DNA of 64,000 nucleotides from Parapristionchus giblindavisi (taxonomy: Eukaryota; Nematoda; Chromadorea; Rhabditida; Diplogasteridae): the NCBI GenBank assembly GCA_943737045.1, contig CALSFV010000007.1, positions 335,001 through 399,000 on the forward strand, written 5' to 3'. Positions 13,301-25,900 of the stretch are shown here, piece by piece (the first letter of the stretch is position 1; every line of letters starts with the position of its first letter). Position numbers and translations under genes: made by a program. The notes below the pieces were generated by a model. The model did no database searches. It saw nothing but the letters and a program-made list of their open reading frames with translations, and was not told where the DNA came from.

Positions 13301-15339
13301 ATATCACGGGTCTTCTCTAAAAACGTAGGAAAATGAGACGTTTTCCCGACAGTTTTTAAATTTTTCTCACCGATTTGGATGAGATTTATATGACTGACCA
13401 TAGTGAGATAAAAGAGAAGGCCTTGAGACTTGGTTTCGCCAAATTTGCATTTTTATCGATTTTTTGATCTTCCACTTCGGGCAGCCATATCTCACTCAGA
13501 TTTTGACCTACAGCAAGAAATTATTTTTCAATCGACTCGAAATGAACTAATCTAGAAGTTACTCAACAGAGGATACGGGCAAAAATGCCGTCTTCTATCT
13601 GTTTTCTTCGAAAAACTGATTTTTTAAGTACAATATGCTAATTTTCTCAAAATTTTTCAACAAAGGATACGATTTTTATTCGCGATTCTGATTCCCCATC
13701 CTCGAATTGAGGTACGCACATATTTCATCAGTCATAATTCACGACAAGCCATATCGATCCTTAGAGAGAGCCGGACTTTGCGTTATTTTCATTCAAAACT
13801 ACATTTCTAATCTCATCTCTCTTCATTCTCATGCAAATTTGCAATCAAGTATACCATTCGAAAGCTCTCGACGAGCTCCACAAAAATGACTCAGTAGTAC
13901 GAGTCATGAAATTTGTTCATATTCAAGATATTCTAGAAAATCCGTTTTTTTCACTAGCAATTGTTGTGCAATGTAATCGATTCACAACGAAACATTGCTC
14001 TTTGCTTTCTCCAATGTGTTTTTCTTAAATTATTTGTTAATAACATTAAAGGAAAGAACAACAAATAAAATAGCAAAAATTTTTATTTATCTGAGATATT
14101 CATCATTGAAAAATACGCTTTCTGAAATTCAGAGGCGTTGGAAAGGGAATGAGAGTAACGGGATTGAAAGGAATCACTAGTTCCGTCCCTTGTCGATGTA
14201 CTGGAGGAGATTCGAGTGCCGAATGAAGCTGGAAAAGTACTGACTGGTTGCGAAGAGAGGGTAAGAGGGTGTCAGTCTCATGACACGGACTTGCCCAATC
14301 ACTGATTCATCGTCCATATTGTCGGGCTCTATAGTCGACTGCTTGGTAAATACGGAAGAACCAGAAATGAGGCTCATCTCTGTTGGCAATCTTCTGCTTG
14401 TCATCATCCCTCAGACCATCACCTGACAACTTGCCTCCATGACTGTGGAAAGTGATGGAACTAGTGATTCCTTTCTGTTCCGTTACTTTCATTCCCTTTC
14501 CAACGCCTCTGAATTTCAGAAAGCGTATTTTTCAACGATGAATATCTCAGATAAATAAACATTTTTGCTATTTTATTTGTTGTTCTTTCCTTTAATATTA
14601 TTAACAAATAATTTAAGAAAACACATTGGAGAAAGCAAAGAGCAATGTTTCGTTGTGAATCGATTACATTGCACAACAATTGCTAGTGAGAGAAAAAACG
14701 GATTTTCTAGAATATCTTGAATACGAACAAATTTCATGACTTGTACTACGGAGTCATTTTATAGAGCTCGTCGAGAGTGTTCGAATGGTATACTTTGATT
14801 GCAAATTTGCATGAAAATGAAGAGAGATGAGATTAGAAATGTAGTTTTGAATGAAAATAACGCAAAGTCCGGCTCTCACTAAGGATCGATATGATATATG
14901 AATTATGACTGATGAAATATGTACGTACCTCAATTCGAGGATGGGGAATCAGAATCGCGAATAAAAATCGTATCCTTTGTTGAAAAATTTTGAGAAAATT
15001 AGTATATTGTACTTAAAAAATCAGTTTTTCGAAGAAAACAGATAGAAGACGGCATTTTTGCCCGTATCCTTTGTTGAGTAACTTCTAGATTAGTTCATTT
15101 CGAGTCGATTGAAAAATAATTTCTTGCTGTAGGTCAAAATCTGAGTGAGATATGGCTGTCCGAAGAGGAAGATCAAAAAATCGATAAAAATGCAAATTTG
15201 GCGAAACCAAGTCTCAAGGCCTTCTCCTTTATCTCACTATGGTCAGTCATATAAATCTCATCCAAATCGGTGAGAAAAATTTAAAAACTGTCGGGAAAAG
15301 GTCTCATTTTCCTACGTTTTTACAGGAGACCCGTGATAT
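13301..15339. mobile_element. 2-kb foldback element with ~880-bp inverted arms
   Basis: Left arm 13301-14184 and right arm 14457-15339 are near-perfect inverted copies, from ATATCACGGGTC at the outer edge to GGAATCACTAGTTCC at the inner edge. They differ by scattered substitutions and a few small indels. Only the ~272-bp centre is unique. The whole is flanked by satellite-related repeats. A transcript across it would make a very long hairpin. No transposase is present in the arms; the centre holds a short minus-strand open frame (separate entry). Foldback transposon or palindromic duplication are both possible. Confidence 0.8.
14177..14407 (-). other. Open frame at the centre of the foldback element
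   Basis: A 76-codon minus-strand frame covers nearly all of the unique centre and ends just inside the left arm. The later part reads like ordinary protein (M-D-D-E-S-V-I-G-Q-V-R-V-M-R-L…), unlike the AT-biased translations around it. It may be a fragment of a host gene trapped between the arms. No family is recognised and no splice sites clearly bound it. The reading could be accidental. Confidence 0.3.
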
Positions 15340-16810
15340 AGAATAGCGGATTTTCATAAGATCAAAGATCAAAATAACAATACAAATATGCATTGAATGA
15401 TTGAAATACGAAAGTTGATTGATCGCATTCATCCACTCACTATATCACTATGTCAACTCATTTATTCCATTCCTCTTCCTTCATTCATATGATCTTTGAT
15501 CTTTGATCTTTGATCTCTTTATGATATCAACTGGCACATTCATTCTATACACTACTGTTAGTCACTTTATTTGCTAATAAACGAGTAGATAGATGGTTGC
15601 AACTAAATGAAAGATTAGTCTGGTCGTGTTGAGGTCTCATACAATTGGTTCACTTCTATCTTGAATAATTCTTCGTGCATTCCTTTAGTCTATCTGTCTG
15701 CTTTTCCATACTTTCTCTCGCTTTTGACTAACTCCTTTTTCCTAACTCTGCTTTTTCCGTACTCTCTCGCTTTTGACTAACTCCTTTTTCCTAACTCTGC
15801 TTTTTCCGTACTCTCTCGCTTTTGACTAACTCCTTTTTCCTAACTCTCTTCTTTTCCCATGCTCTCTCACTTTTCTCTAACTCTACTTTTGTCCGAATCT
15901 CTCCTTTTGTATATGGAATGGTATTTATGATATCAACTGGCACATTCAGTCTGTACACTACTGTTAGTCACTTGATTAGCTAATAAACGAGTAGATAGAT
16001 GGTCGCAACTAAATTTCTGATTACTCTCGACATGATGAGGTCTCGTACAAGACGTCACTTCTACCTTGAATAATTCTTCATTCATTCCTTTGGTCAAACT
16101 CTCGTCTTTTTCCATACTCGATCGCTTTTCACTAACGAAAGGTCGAACATTTAATGTGATGTACAGTATACATATAACAACATGCAAATGTACTCTAGTA
16201 ATATTATATAACATGCAATATAGAACTAGTTAAGGCCCCGCTGTTTCGGCCCACTGGGAAGACGTCCGTAGAGAATCTTATATTCACTACACGGTAGAGA
16301 TGATAGAGTATGTTAAATGATCTATTCCTTTTCAATAAACCTTCTTTTGTCCGACTCTTTTCTTTTTCCATCCTCTCTCACTTTTCACTAACTCTTCTTT
16401 CGACCAACTCTTTCGTTTTGTGATATGAAAAGCAGAGTTTTAAAAGATCAAAGATCAAAATATCAATACAAATATGCATTGAATGACTGAAATACGAAAG
16501 TCGATTGATCGCATTCATCCACTCACTATATCACTATGTCAACTGATTTATTCCACATCAGATTCTTCCTTCATTCATATGATCTTTGATCTTTGATCTT
16601 TGATCCCTTTATGTTATTAGCTGGCACATTCTGTCTATACAGTAACTTTAGTCACTTGATTTGCAAATAAACTAGTAGATAGATGGCTTCTAGAAAGGGA
16701 TCATTTTGCGCTGTTCATCTTGATTCGGTGAGAGAAGAGATCAACTAGAGATGGATCGATCACGACCGATACGGACGAAAAGAACCATGAATTTAGCGTT
16801 ACGAAAATGG
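15340..16810. repeat. GATCAAA composite repeats and decayed satellite
   Basis: Another copy of the composite unit (AAGATCAAAGATCAAAAT at about 15359, TTTGATCTTTGATCTTTGATC at about 15490) is followed by short degenerate units of CTAACTCCTTTTTCCTAACTCTG (15720-15850), a copy of the GTTAGTCACTTGATTAGC block, and a diverged 160-bp module starting at 16136. That module is interrupted by about 100 bp of unrelated AT-rich DNA (about 16152-16250). A further composite unit runs from 16388. No gene is seen. Confidence 0.75.
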
Positions 16811-19760
16811 TTTTCACTAGCTCCTTTGGTTTAACTCTCTTCTATTTCCACACTCTCACTTTTCACTAACACCTTTTGTCTAACTCTCTTCTATTTCCAC
16901 ACTCTCACTTTTCACTAACACCTTTTGTCTAACTATCTTCTATTTCCACACTCTCTCACTTTTCACTAACACCTTTTGTCTAACTCTCTTCTATTTCCAC
17001 ACTCTCTCACTTTTCATTAACACCTTTTGTCTAACTCTCTTCTATTTCCACACTCTCACTTTTCACTAACACCTTTTGTCTAACTCTCTTCTATTTCCAC
17101 ACTCTCACTTTTCACTAACACCTTTTGTCTAACTCTCTTCTATTTCCACACTCTCACTTTTCACTAACACCTTTTGTCTAACTCTCTTCTATTTCCACAC
17201 TCTCACTTTTCACTAACACCTTTTGTCTAACTCTCTTCTATTTCCACACTCTCACTTTTCACTAACACCTTTTGTCTAACTCTCTTCTATTTCCACACTC
17301 TCACTTTTCACTAACACCTTTTGTCTAACTCTCTTCTATTTCCACACTCTCACTTTTCACTAACACCTTTTGTCTAACTCTCTTCTATTTCCACACTCTC
17401 ACTTTTCACTAACACCTTTTGTCTAACTCTCTTCTATTTCCACACTCTCTCACTTTTCACTAACACCTTTTGTCTAACTCTCTTCTATTTCCACACTCTC
17501 ACTTTTCACTAACACCTTTTGTCTAACTCTCTTCTATTTCCACACTCTCACTTTTCACTAACACCTTTTGTCTAACTCTCTTCTATTTCCACACTCTCAC
17601 TTTTCACTAACACCTTTTGTCTAACTCTCTTCTATTTCCACACTCTCACTTTTCACTAACACCTTTTGTCTAACTCTCTTCTATTTCCACACTCTCACTT
17701 TTCACTAACACCTTTTGTCTAACTCTCTTCTATTTCCACACTCTCACTTTTCACTAACTCTTCTTTCTACCAACTCTTTCGTTTTGTGATATGAAAAGCA
17801 GAGTTTTAAAAGATCAAAGATCAAAATATCAATACAAATATGCATTGAATGACTGAAATACGAAAGTCGATTGATCGCATTCATCCACTCACTATATCAC
17901 TATGTCAACTGATTTATTCCACATCAGATTCTTCCTTCATTCATATGATCTTTGATCTTTGATCTTTGATCCCTTTATGTTATTAGCTGGCACATTCTGT
18001 CTATACAGTAACTTTAGTCACTTGATTTGCAAATAAACTAGTACATAGATGGCTTCTAGAAAGGGATCATTTTGCGCTGTTCATCTTGATTCGGTGAGAG
18101 AAGAGATCAACTAGAGATGGATCGATCACGACCGATACGGACGAAAAGAACCATGAATTTAGCGTTACGAAAATGTTTTTCACTAGCTCCTTTGGTTTAA
18201 CTCTCTTCTATTTCCACACTCTCACTTTTCACTAACACCTTTTGTCTAACTCTCTTCTATTTCCACACTCTCACATTTCACTAACACCTTTTGTCTAACT
18301 CTCTTCTATTTCCACACTCTCACTTTTCACTAACACCTTTTGTCTAACTCTCTTCTATTTCCACACTCTCTCACTTTTCACTAACTCTTCTTTCTACCAA
18401 CTCTTTCGTTTTGTGATATGAAAAGCAGAGTTTTAAAAGATCAAAGATCAAAATATCAATACAAATATGCATTGAATGACTGAAATACGAAAGTCGATTG
18501 ATCGCATTCATCCACTCACTATATCACTATGTCAACTGATTTATTCCACATCAGATTCTTCCTTCATTCATATGATCTTTGATCTTTGATCTTTGATCCC
18601 TTTATGTTATTAGCTGGCACATTCTGTCTATACAGTAACTTTAGTCACTTGATTTGCAAATAAACTAGTAGATAGATGGCTTCTAGAAAGTGATCATTTT
18701 GCGCTGTTCATCTTGATTCGGTGAGAGAAGAGATCAACTAGAGATGGATCGATCACGACCGATACGGACGAAAAGAACCATGAATTTAGCGTTACGAAAA
18801 TGGTTTTCACTAGCTCCTTTGGTTTAACTCTCTTCTATTTCCACACTCTCACTTTTCACTAACACCTTTTGTCTAACTCTCTTCTATTTCCACACTCTCA
18901 CTTTTCACTAACACCTTTTGTCTAACTATCTTCTATTTCCACACTCTCACACTTTTCACTAACACCTTTTGTCTAACTCTCTTCTATTTCCACACTCTCT
19001 CACTTTTCATTAACACCTTTTGTCTAACTCTCTTCTATTTCCACACTCTCACTTTTCACTAACACCTTTTGTCTAACTCTCTTCTATTTCCACACTCTCA
19101 CTTTTCACTAACACCTTTTGTCTAACTCTCTTCTATTTCCACACTCTCACTTTTCACTAACACCTTTTGTCTAACTCTCTTCTATTTCCACACTCTCACT
19201 TTTCACTAACACCTTTGTCTAACTCTCTTCTATTTCCACACTCTCTCACTTTTCACTAACACCTTTTGTCTAACTCTCTTCTATTTCCACACTCTCACTT
19301 TTCACTAACTCCTTTAGCCTAACTCTTATTTTCCATACACTATCGCTTTTCAGTGACGCTCCTTTGGCCTAAGTCTTTCCTTTTCCATACACTCTCGTTT
19401 TTCACTAACTCTTCTTTCGACCAACTCTTTCGTTTTGTGATATGAAAAGCCGAGTTTTAAAAGATCAAAGATCAAAATATAAATACAAATATGCATTGAA
19501 TGATTGAAATACGAAAGTTGATTGATCGCATTCATCCACTCACTATATCACTATGTCTACTCATTCATTCCACCTCAGATTCTTCCTTCATTCATATGAT
19601 CTTTGATCTTTGATCTCTTTATGATATCGCACATTCAGTCTATACACTACTGTTAGTCACTTGATTTGTTGAGGTCTCATAAAATGGGTCACTTCTATCT
19701 TGAATAATTCTTCATTCATTCCTTTGGTCAATCTCTCTGCTTTTCCGTACTTTCTCCCGT
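16811..19760. repeat. Second satellite array with a higher-order unit
   Basis: Blocks of the same 49-bp satellite (about 16830-17756, 18200-18383, 18830-19309), including 51-bp variants with an extra CT, alternate with ~430-bp composite units. These run from TCTTCTTTCTACCAACTC through the two GATCAAA blocks to GTTACGAAAATG…CACTAGCTCC. They begin at about 16388, 17757 and 18384 and are nearly identical, so the cassette 'composite plus satellite block' has been duplicated as a whole. A more diverged composite closes the array at 19310-19760. The 160-bp module of the first array is absent here. Confidence 0.88.
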
Positions 19761-19959
19761 TTTTTCTATTCTTTTTACATACTCTCTATCTACAAAACAG
19801 TTTGCATGATAAGTATGTGTTATATTATCCACAGTAGACGGCGTTCAACAATCTCTCGTATTGTTTATTACCAAAATTAGAAAATATAGTTGTCAGGTAT
19901 TCTAATCCTTTTTCATTCGTGGACAATCGACACAAGTGCCTTCATCTCAATTAATCCAA

Positions 19960-22900
19960 ATGTCGAGTCTAGTGAAAGAATATAAGAAACGTTGTGAAAA
20001 AAATGGAGACCTTCTCCCGAATCTTGGTATGACAATCTTCTTCATAATGACAATCAAAATAATCTCTTATTTCACATTTCACTGATTTTAACACATGTCA
20101 CTATCTCATCAGATTGACTGCAAACTTTCTAATATATGTAATAATCTATTGAGGTAAATGACTAATACTTTGTTAAATTTCTTAGAAGGAACCAATAAGA
20201 AGAATTCAAGAAAGGGATATTGCGTGCATTGTTACACAATGTACGCTAATCTCTCACCTCACTTAAACACTCATCAATTGACTCCACGACAAGTTAGTCA
20301 AATAATACAAACAAGTAGAATGTGATTTATACCATGATATTATCAGAGAAACGCTGCCATTGTGATGAACAAAAAGATCACAGCAACCGTTGATCTCAAA
20401 GGAATTCCTCGAGTCAAGACGAAGCGGGAGCAGAAGATATTGAATGAATTGATTGTACGCATGAGAGATAATGGAGTTCTTGTCCGATCGTATAACAAGG
20501 TATCTTTTATACATCATTTCAATACTCAAAAGTAAAAATGAAATATGATTCTAACCAATGAGTGATACTATTTTATCATTTCAAATTTCATATCTTTCGA
20601 CCAAACGAACACCGTATCAAATCAAATAAATAAAACACCGTATCCTTCTAATAAACTTTGTTTAAATCCATTTGTAACTAGAGAAGGATGAGAGTCGAGA
20701 GCGAGAGAATAAAAGAGAAAAAGAGAATCAGATAGATCATCCTAGAAATACATCGCGATCCCAATGAGCATTTTGCAAGAATATTTTTCGAAAAAAGTGA
20801 GAGAGTATAGAAATCGAGGAGATTAGAGAAAAGTTAGACAGTGCGGAAATCGAAGAAAATATAGAAAAGTGAGAGAGTATTTAAATCTAGGAGAGTTAGA
20901 CAAATGGAAAGACAGAGAAAAGTGATGGAGTTTGGATTAAGATGAGTTTTCGACAAACAAATTAATAAAAAAATCTTTCTCCTTCTTAAGATTAAAGATC
21001 AAAATGTAAACAATAACAAATATTTAAGCGACGGCATCGTTATATAAGGAAGAGAAGTGATAGAAGAGATAGTGAAGAAGTAGATAATAATGAAGAAATT
21101 GATGGAAGAGAAGAAGTAGGAGAAGATGAAGAACATCAACCAGAGGATGTCGAAGATGAACAAGAAGAAGAAGAAGGCAAATATACAAATAAATTATTGA
21201 TTATTTATACTTATCATTTTTATAGGTGATATGATGGAAGATATGGTGGATTATGAAGATCAAGAATATATTAATGAAAACAACGAAATCATTACACACG
21301 ATGTCGACAACATCTACAACCAGTACATTTTTTGCACTAATCAATAGATAAATATGCAATATTTAGTATGCCTGATCTACGATTAATCTATCTCGCAAAC
21401 AACGACGATAACTCTCAAACATGTACAGTACCAGGTATGCTATCCAATATAAATGACATGATTGATCTTTGATCTTTGAGCTCGCAATAAGCAGCCATGG
21501 CGAGAGACTGCTGATGAGATTATGAAATGGTCAATAATACTAAAAGCAGATTATCCTGTAATAGAAAGATTCAGGTTATTTAAATATAATCAATATATGA
21601 AAAAGAAAATAATTTCAGTGATTTTCTATCCAACGAACAAGATGATGATGAATTCGATTTTGCTCTGAACAACTCAAGACAACGAAACTATCTCTACGCT
21701 ATGAGAAGATTCACGTTATACAGTATGAGAGCAAGAGAACGGTAATTCATTCTATATTTCGATATAGATCATAACAATATACAGTACTGCAGAATCCCCC
21801 AGTGAAAATGGGCGCCCCGGGTGACCCGGGGAGCCCATGAGGCCCCTCGATTATTTACGCTTTGAATGATGAATATCAGCCTTTCAAATTGTTTGAGTTG
21901 TTTTACTCCAGATTTGATTGAATTTATCAATTAAAGTTTGGAATTTTTAAATGCTTGTCAACTGAATTGTGATAAGAAAAAGAAATGCTGTGAAGATTTC
22001 ACTTTGCGATAGAATTTGCCGAGCGTGCGCGAGTTATGCAAAATTTTCGCGCGGCATTTGCCAAAAATTAATAAAAAATATAATTTTCAATATTTTTTCT
22101 CAGGCTACGTAATTTATAAAATTCCAAAATTTCTTTGATTAATTCCGTCAACTCTGGAGTAAAACAACGCAAACAATTTGAAAGGCTGATATTCATCATT
22201 CAAAGCGTAAAAAATCGAGGGGCCTCATGGGCTCCCCGGGTCACCCGGGGCGCCCATTTTCACTGGGGGATTCTGCTGTACTGTATATAAAACTCTTTGA
22301 AGGCTCTTTGAAATCTTTGAAGACACTAAAAATGCGGAAAATGACGTTCAAATGTTCGGTTAAAATGTCTGAAAAATCTCGAGCAATATGGCTTGTCATT
22401 TTAGAAGTATCACGAGCAATTTACACAACTAAATTAAGTCATATGAAAACCAAAAATTATGTAAATCAAGTTTTCCGCATTTTCCTAATGAAATTTGATC
22501 ATCATTTTCCGCATTTTGTGTGTTTGACGTTAGAATAATGCATCAGGAACGGCGAGAATCCAACCATTGATGATGTCATCTTCTCATCCTCGGTATTATC
22601 TCGAGTTTACAATGACATGAAGGGATGCAAAATTGGAATATCAACAAGAAAGAACCTTCTGGTTTCGATCATCGCCTTCACTAAATTTGCCTCGACCGTG
22701 CACACTTCTCACAGTGAGACATTGATTAATGATGAAAAGACGTGAGACAAAAGAAATACAAAGAAAATCTCCTCAGTTTTATACTCTCTCGCATATATGA
22801 ACATAAGAGAAGAGATAAATAGAGCATAGGTACGTTAATATGCCCTAATCAACCTATATTTGAGGAGCATCGATGATTCGGCGTGAGGCAGCTCAGACAA

Positions 22901-25900
22901 TGGCGACAACCGCTCGCACATTGTTACAAACTGTCCAGAGGACAATCCATAGAAGAGCCGCTCGAACTGATCAAGTTAGTCGATATACACGTTAAATGGC
23001 ATATATGATAACTGTTGTTAATAGGAAGAACAATCTATTGTACACTATTCGGTCCTGAGGAATCTCGTAGAAGATATCCGAATTGTACAAGAACTTAATA
23101 ATATTGATCAGCAAGAGATAGTCATCGAAGAAGACTGGAATCGTGCACTATCGTATTAATCTTGATTTACATAACAATTTCAATGAAATTACATTAAGTC
23201 TTACAATAACTCCGATTATTGTGAAGAATGCCTCTCGAGGAGAAGCTGTTTATAAGATGAAAACCAAAGATATTCAAAATAAAGATGGAGCGATGATTGA
23301 AAGAAGAAACAATGAGGATTTTGTGGTATTAACATAACTACACTGTATTCTATCAATCAATCAGTTATAGGTCATTCAATATGACAATCCAAAGACATCT
23401 AATATCTCCCGTTATCCCACACCGGGATATATTGTATGGGATGATCAACTCATCTCTATAACAACGATCTACCTTCGGATACGAACGAGGTTTACTTCAA
23501 AATAAAATAATGTAAATCAAATAAAATACTATTTAGACTAGTAGAACAAAAGAACCAAGAAGGAAGTCCTATCCACAGTCATCTACTCTTCGTATCGTAC
23601 AAGGTCAGTGTTTACAATTGCCAATTGCCGATTTATTTAAAGATCAAAGATCAATCAATAATCTATTCACAAGATATTTATGTAAAGAATAAAGATTAAT
23701 CAATATTATTTTCATAAATTCCTATGCAAAAGATGCACTCTATGAATATTTTTACGTGAAAGATCAAAGATTAAAAAACAAGATTTATTAACTCAAAAGG
23801 CAAATATATTTTATGATTACTTAATATTAGATTGAAATTTGCAGGGACACTCATTGGAGCCGAATCGATCACCCAATGTCAACATATTGCTGAAGCAATT
23901 CGGAAATATTGCAACAACATCGAAAAAGTCAATCTTCAGCTCAAACAAAGTACATTATATGCACAAAATTCATGATCATACATTAATCAATTGTAGATAA
24001 GAAAATCAGCTGCACAATTAGGTTACGACGAGCAGCTGCGAGTATTGATAAATGAACTGGAGAACAGGAGAGAGCTGCCCTTCCTCATGGGCCACTCCTC
24101 TCATATACACAATAGCGAATACGTGGTCTCCAAAAGGTATATTATTATTAACATTTTTGTTAATATTAAATTAATTTCAGAGATATGGCCATGGCCGCGT
24201 ATCGGCTATTATCCAAGATGTCTAAAGAGACTTCCGATGATCATTATAATGAATTCCTCTCTTATGTCATCGTCGATTATGATGATGATGATGAAGAAAT
24301 TGATGTTAATAATGATAACATCAATATCAATAATATCGATGTGATGAATGATGAAGGAGGACGTGAAGGAGAGACTGATGATCAAACTAATGGATTTGGA
24401 AACGGTTATGAAAATGAAGAGGATCTACATTATGGTAATGGACATGTAGAATAGAGATAATGGAGAGTATGAAATTTAGATGGAAATAACGATGTTGATG
24501 CTGATAGAAATAGATCAAATCGATTCGTCGATGATGATGATTATGATAATGGTTTCAACAATGGAAATGTGTTCAACAATGGAGTGAATGGCATTATGGG
24601 AGGAGAATATGAAATAGAGGAACCTGATGATCATCGATTTGATGGAGATAAGGAGAATGACATTTACAATCAATATTATTGTAATGGAGATGTAAAATAG
24701 AGAGAGTATGATGACAGAAATTCAGATGAAGATGCAGGAAATAATGAAGATGTTGGTGATGGAGATGATTATGAGAATGATAACAATGATGATCATATGA
24801 TAGACAATACATACTATAAAAGAGAAAGATTGGGAGGATATGAAAGAGATGAGATTGATGACCAACAAACTCCAGTTGATGCAGGTAATGAGAATAATAA
24901 TAACATTCAATATTGTGATGATAATGGAGATATAAATAGATGATATGAATAATGGTAAAAATTTAGATGAGCAAGCAGGAACTGTTGATGGAGTAGAGAG
25001 AGATAAAAGGAAACAATCCACACATATTCGTTTCCCTGACGACGATGATGATGAACAAAGAGATAATGGACCTAATAATACTAAAGATGGAATGAAGAAT
25101 GATAATGATGAGAAAGTAGATGGAATAAATGGAAATCGTCTCATTCACGGTATTCATAGTAAACACATAATTAATGTCTATTCATTTCGTTATAGCTACG
25201 AGTAGAAGATTGAGATCACGTAGATCATCAGTAGTTGTCGATAATGATGAAGATGGAGAAGAAGAGGGACTCGCACAAGGGTATGTTGTGGATAATGCAT
25301 GACCTTCAAAAATCGCGAGAAGAAATGAAAATAAAGGGTGGAGAAGAGGAGAACCTGCTCTTTTTTTTTCTTTTCGCGATTTTTGAAGAGAAAATCAGAT
25401 CTAATCGAGTGAACTAAATGTATATATTTCAGAATGGTCAAGGAAGACGATATTGATAGAATAAGAACTCTTTTGATGTTACGTAAAAAGTTGAATAAAG
25501 AGGATAAGTCATTCATGAAAATGACTCTATCAGAGTTGCTCAAAGATAAGAAAGCAGAGAAGGAATTAATGGATAGATCAGATGGAATAGTTGATAGAGT
25601 AAAGGTATTCTTTGAGCAATATATCGTCCAAAATAATCGATTATATAGCTGCAGGAAGAAAAAAATGCAATGTTAATTTTTAAACCATAATTATTCAGGG
25701 ACCAATTCAAAACTGGCCGTCGATCTTTTTATATCAAAGCAAAAGCATTGGAATAGGCGTCAGAGCTCGACGAAACCTAATGGCAGGAGTTGTGGTTGCC
25801 GATTATGGGTATCATAATAATCAATCGATCTAATCAACATTATTATTCATTTAGCTATGCTTATTGTCCACTCAAAGAAAGTCTGAAGTACGGTATAGAA

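Noticed and set aside
24722..25144. 140-codon minus-strand open frame
   Set aside because: Antisense shadow of the acidic exons of the recombinase-SET gene.
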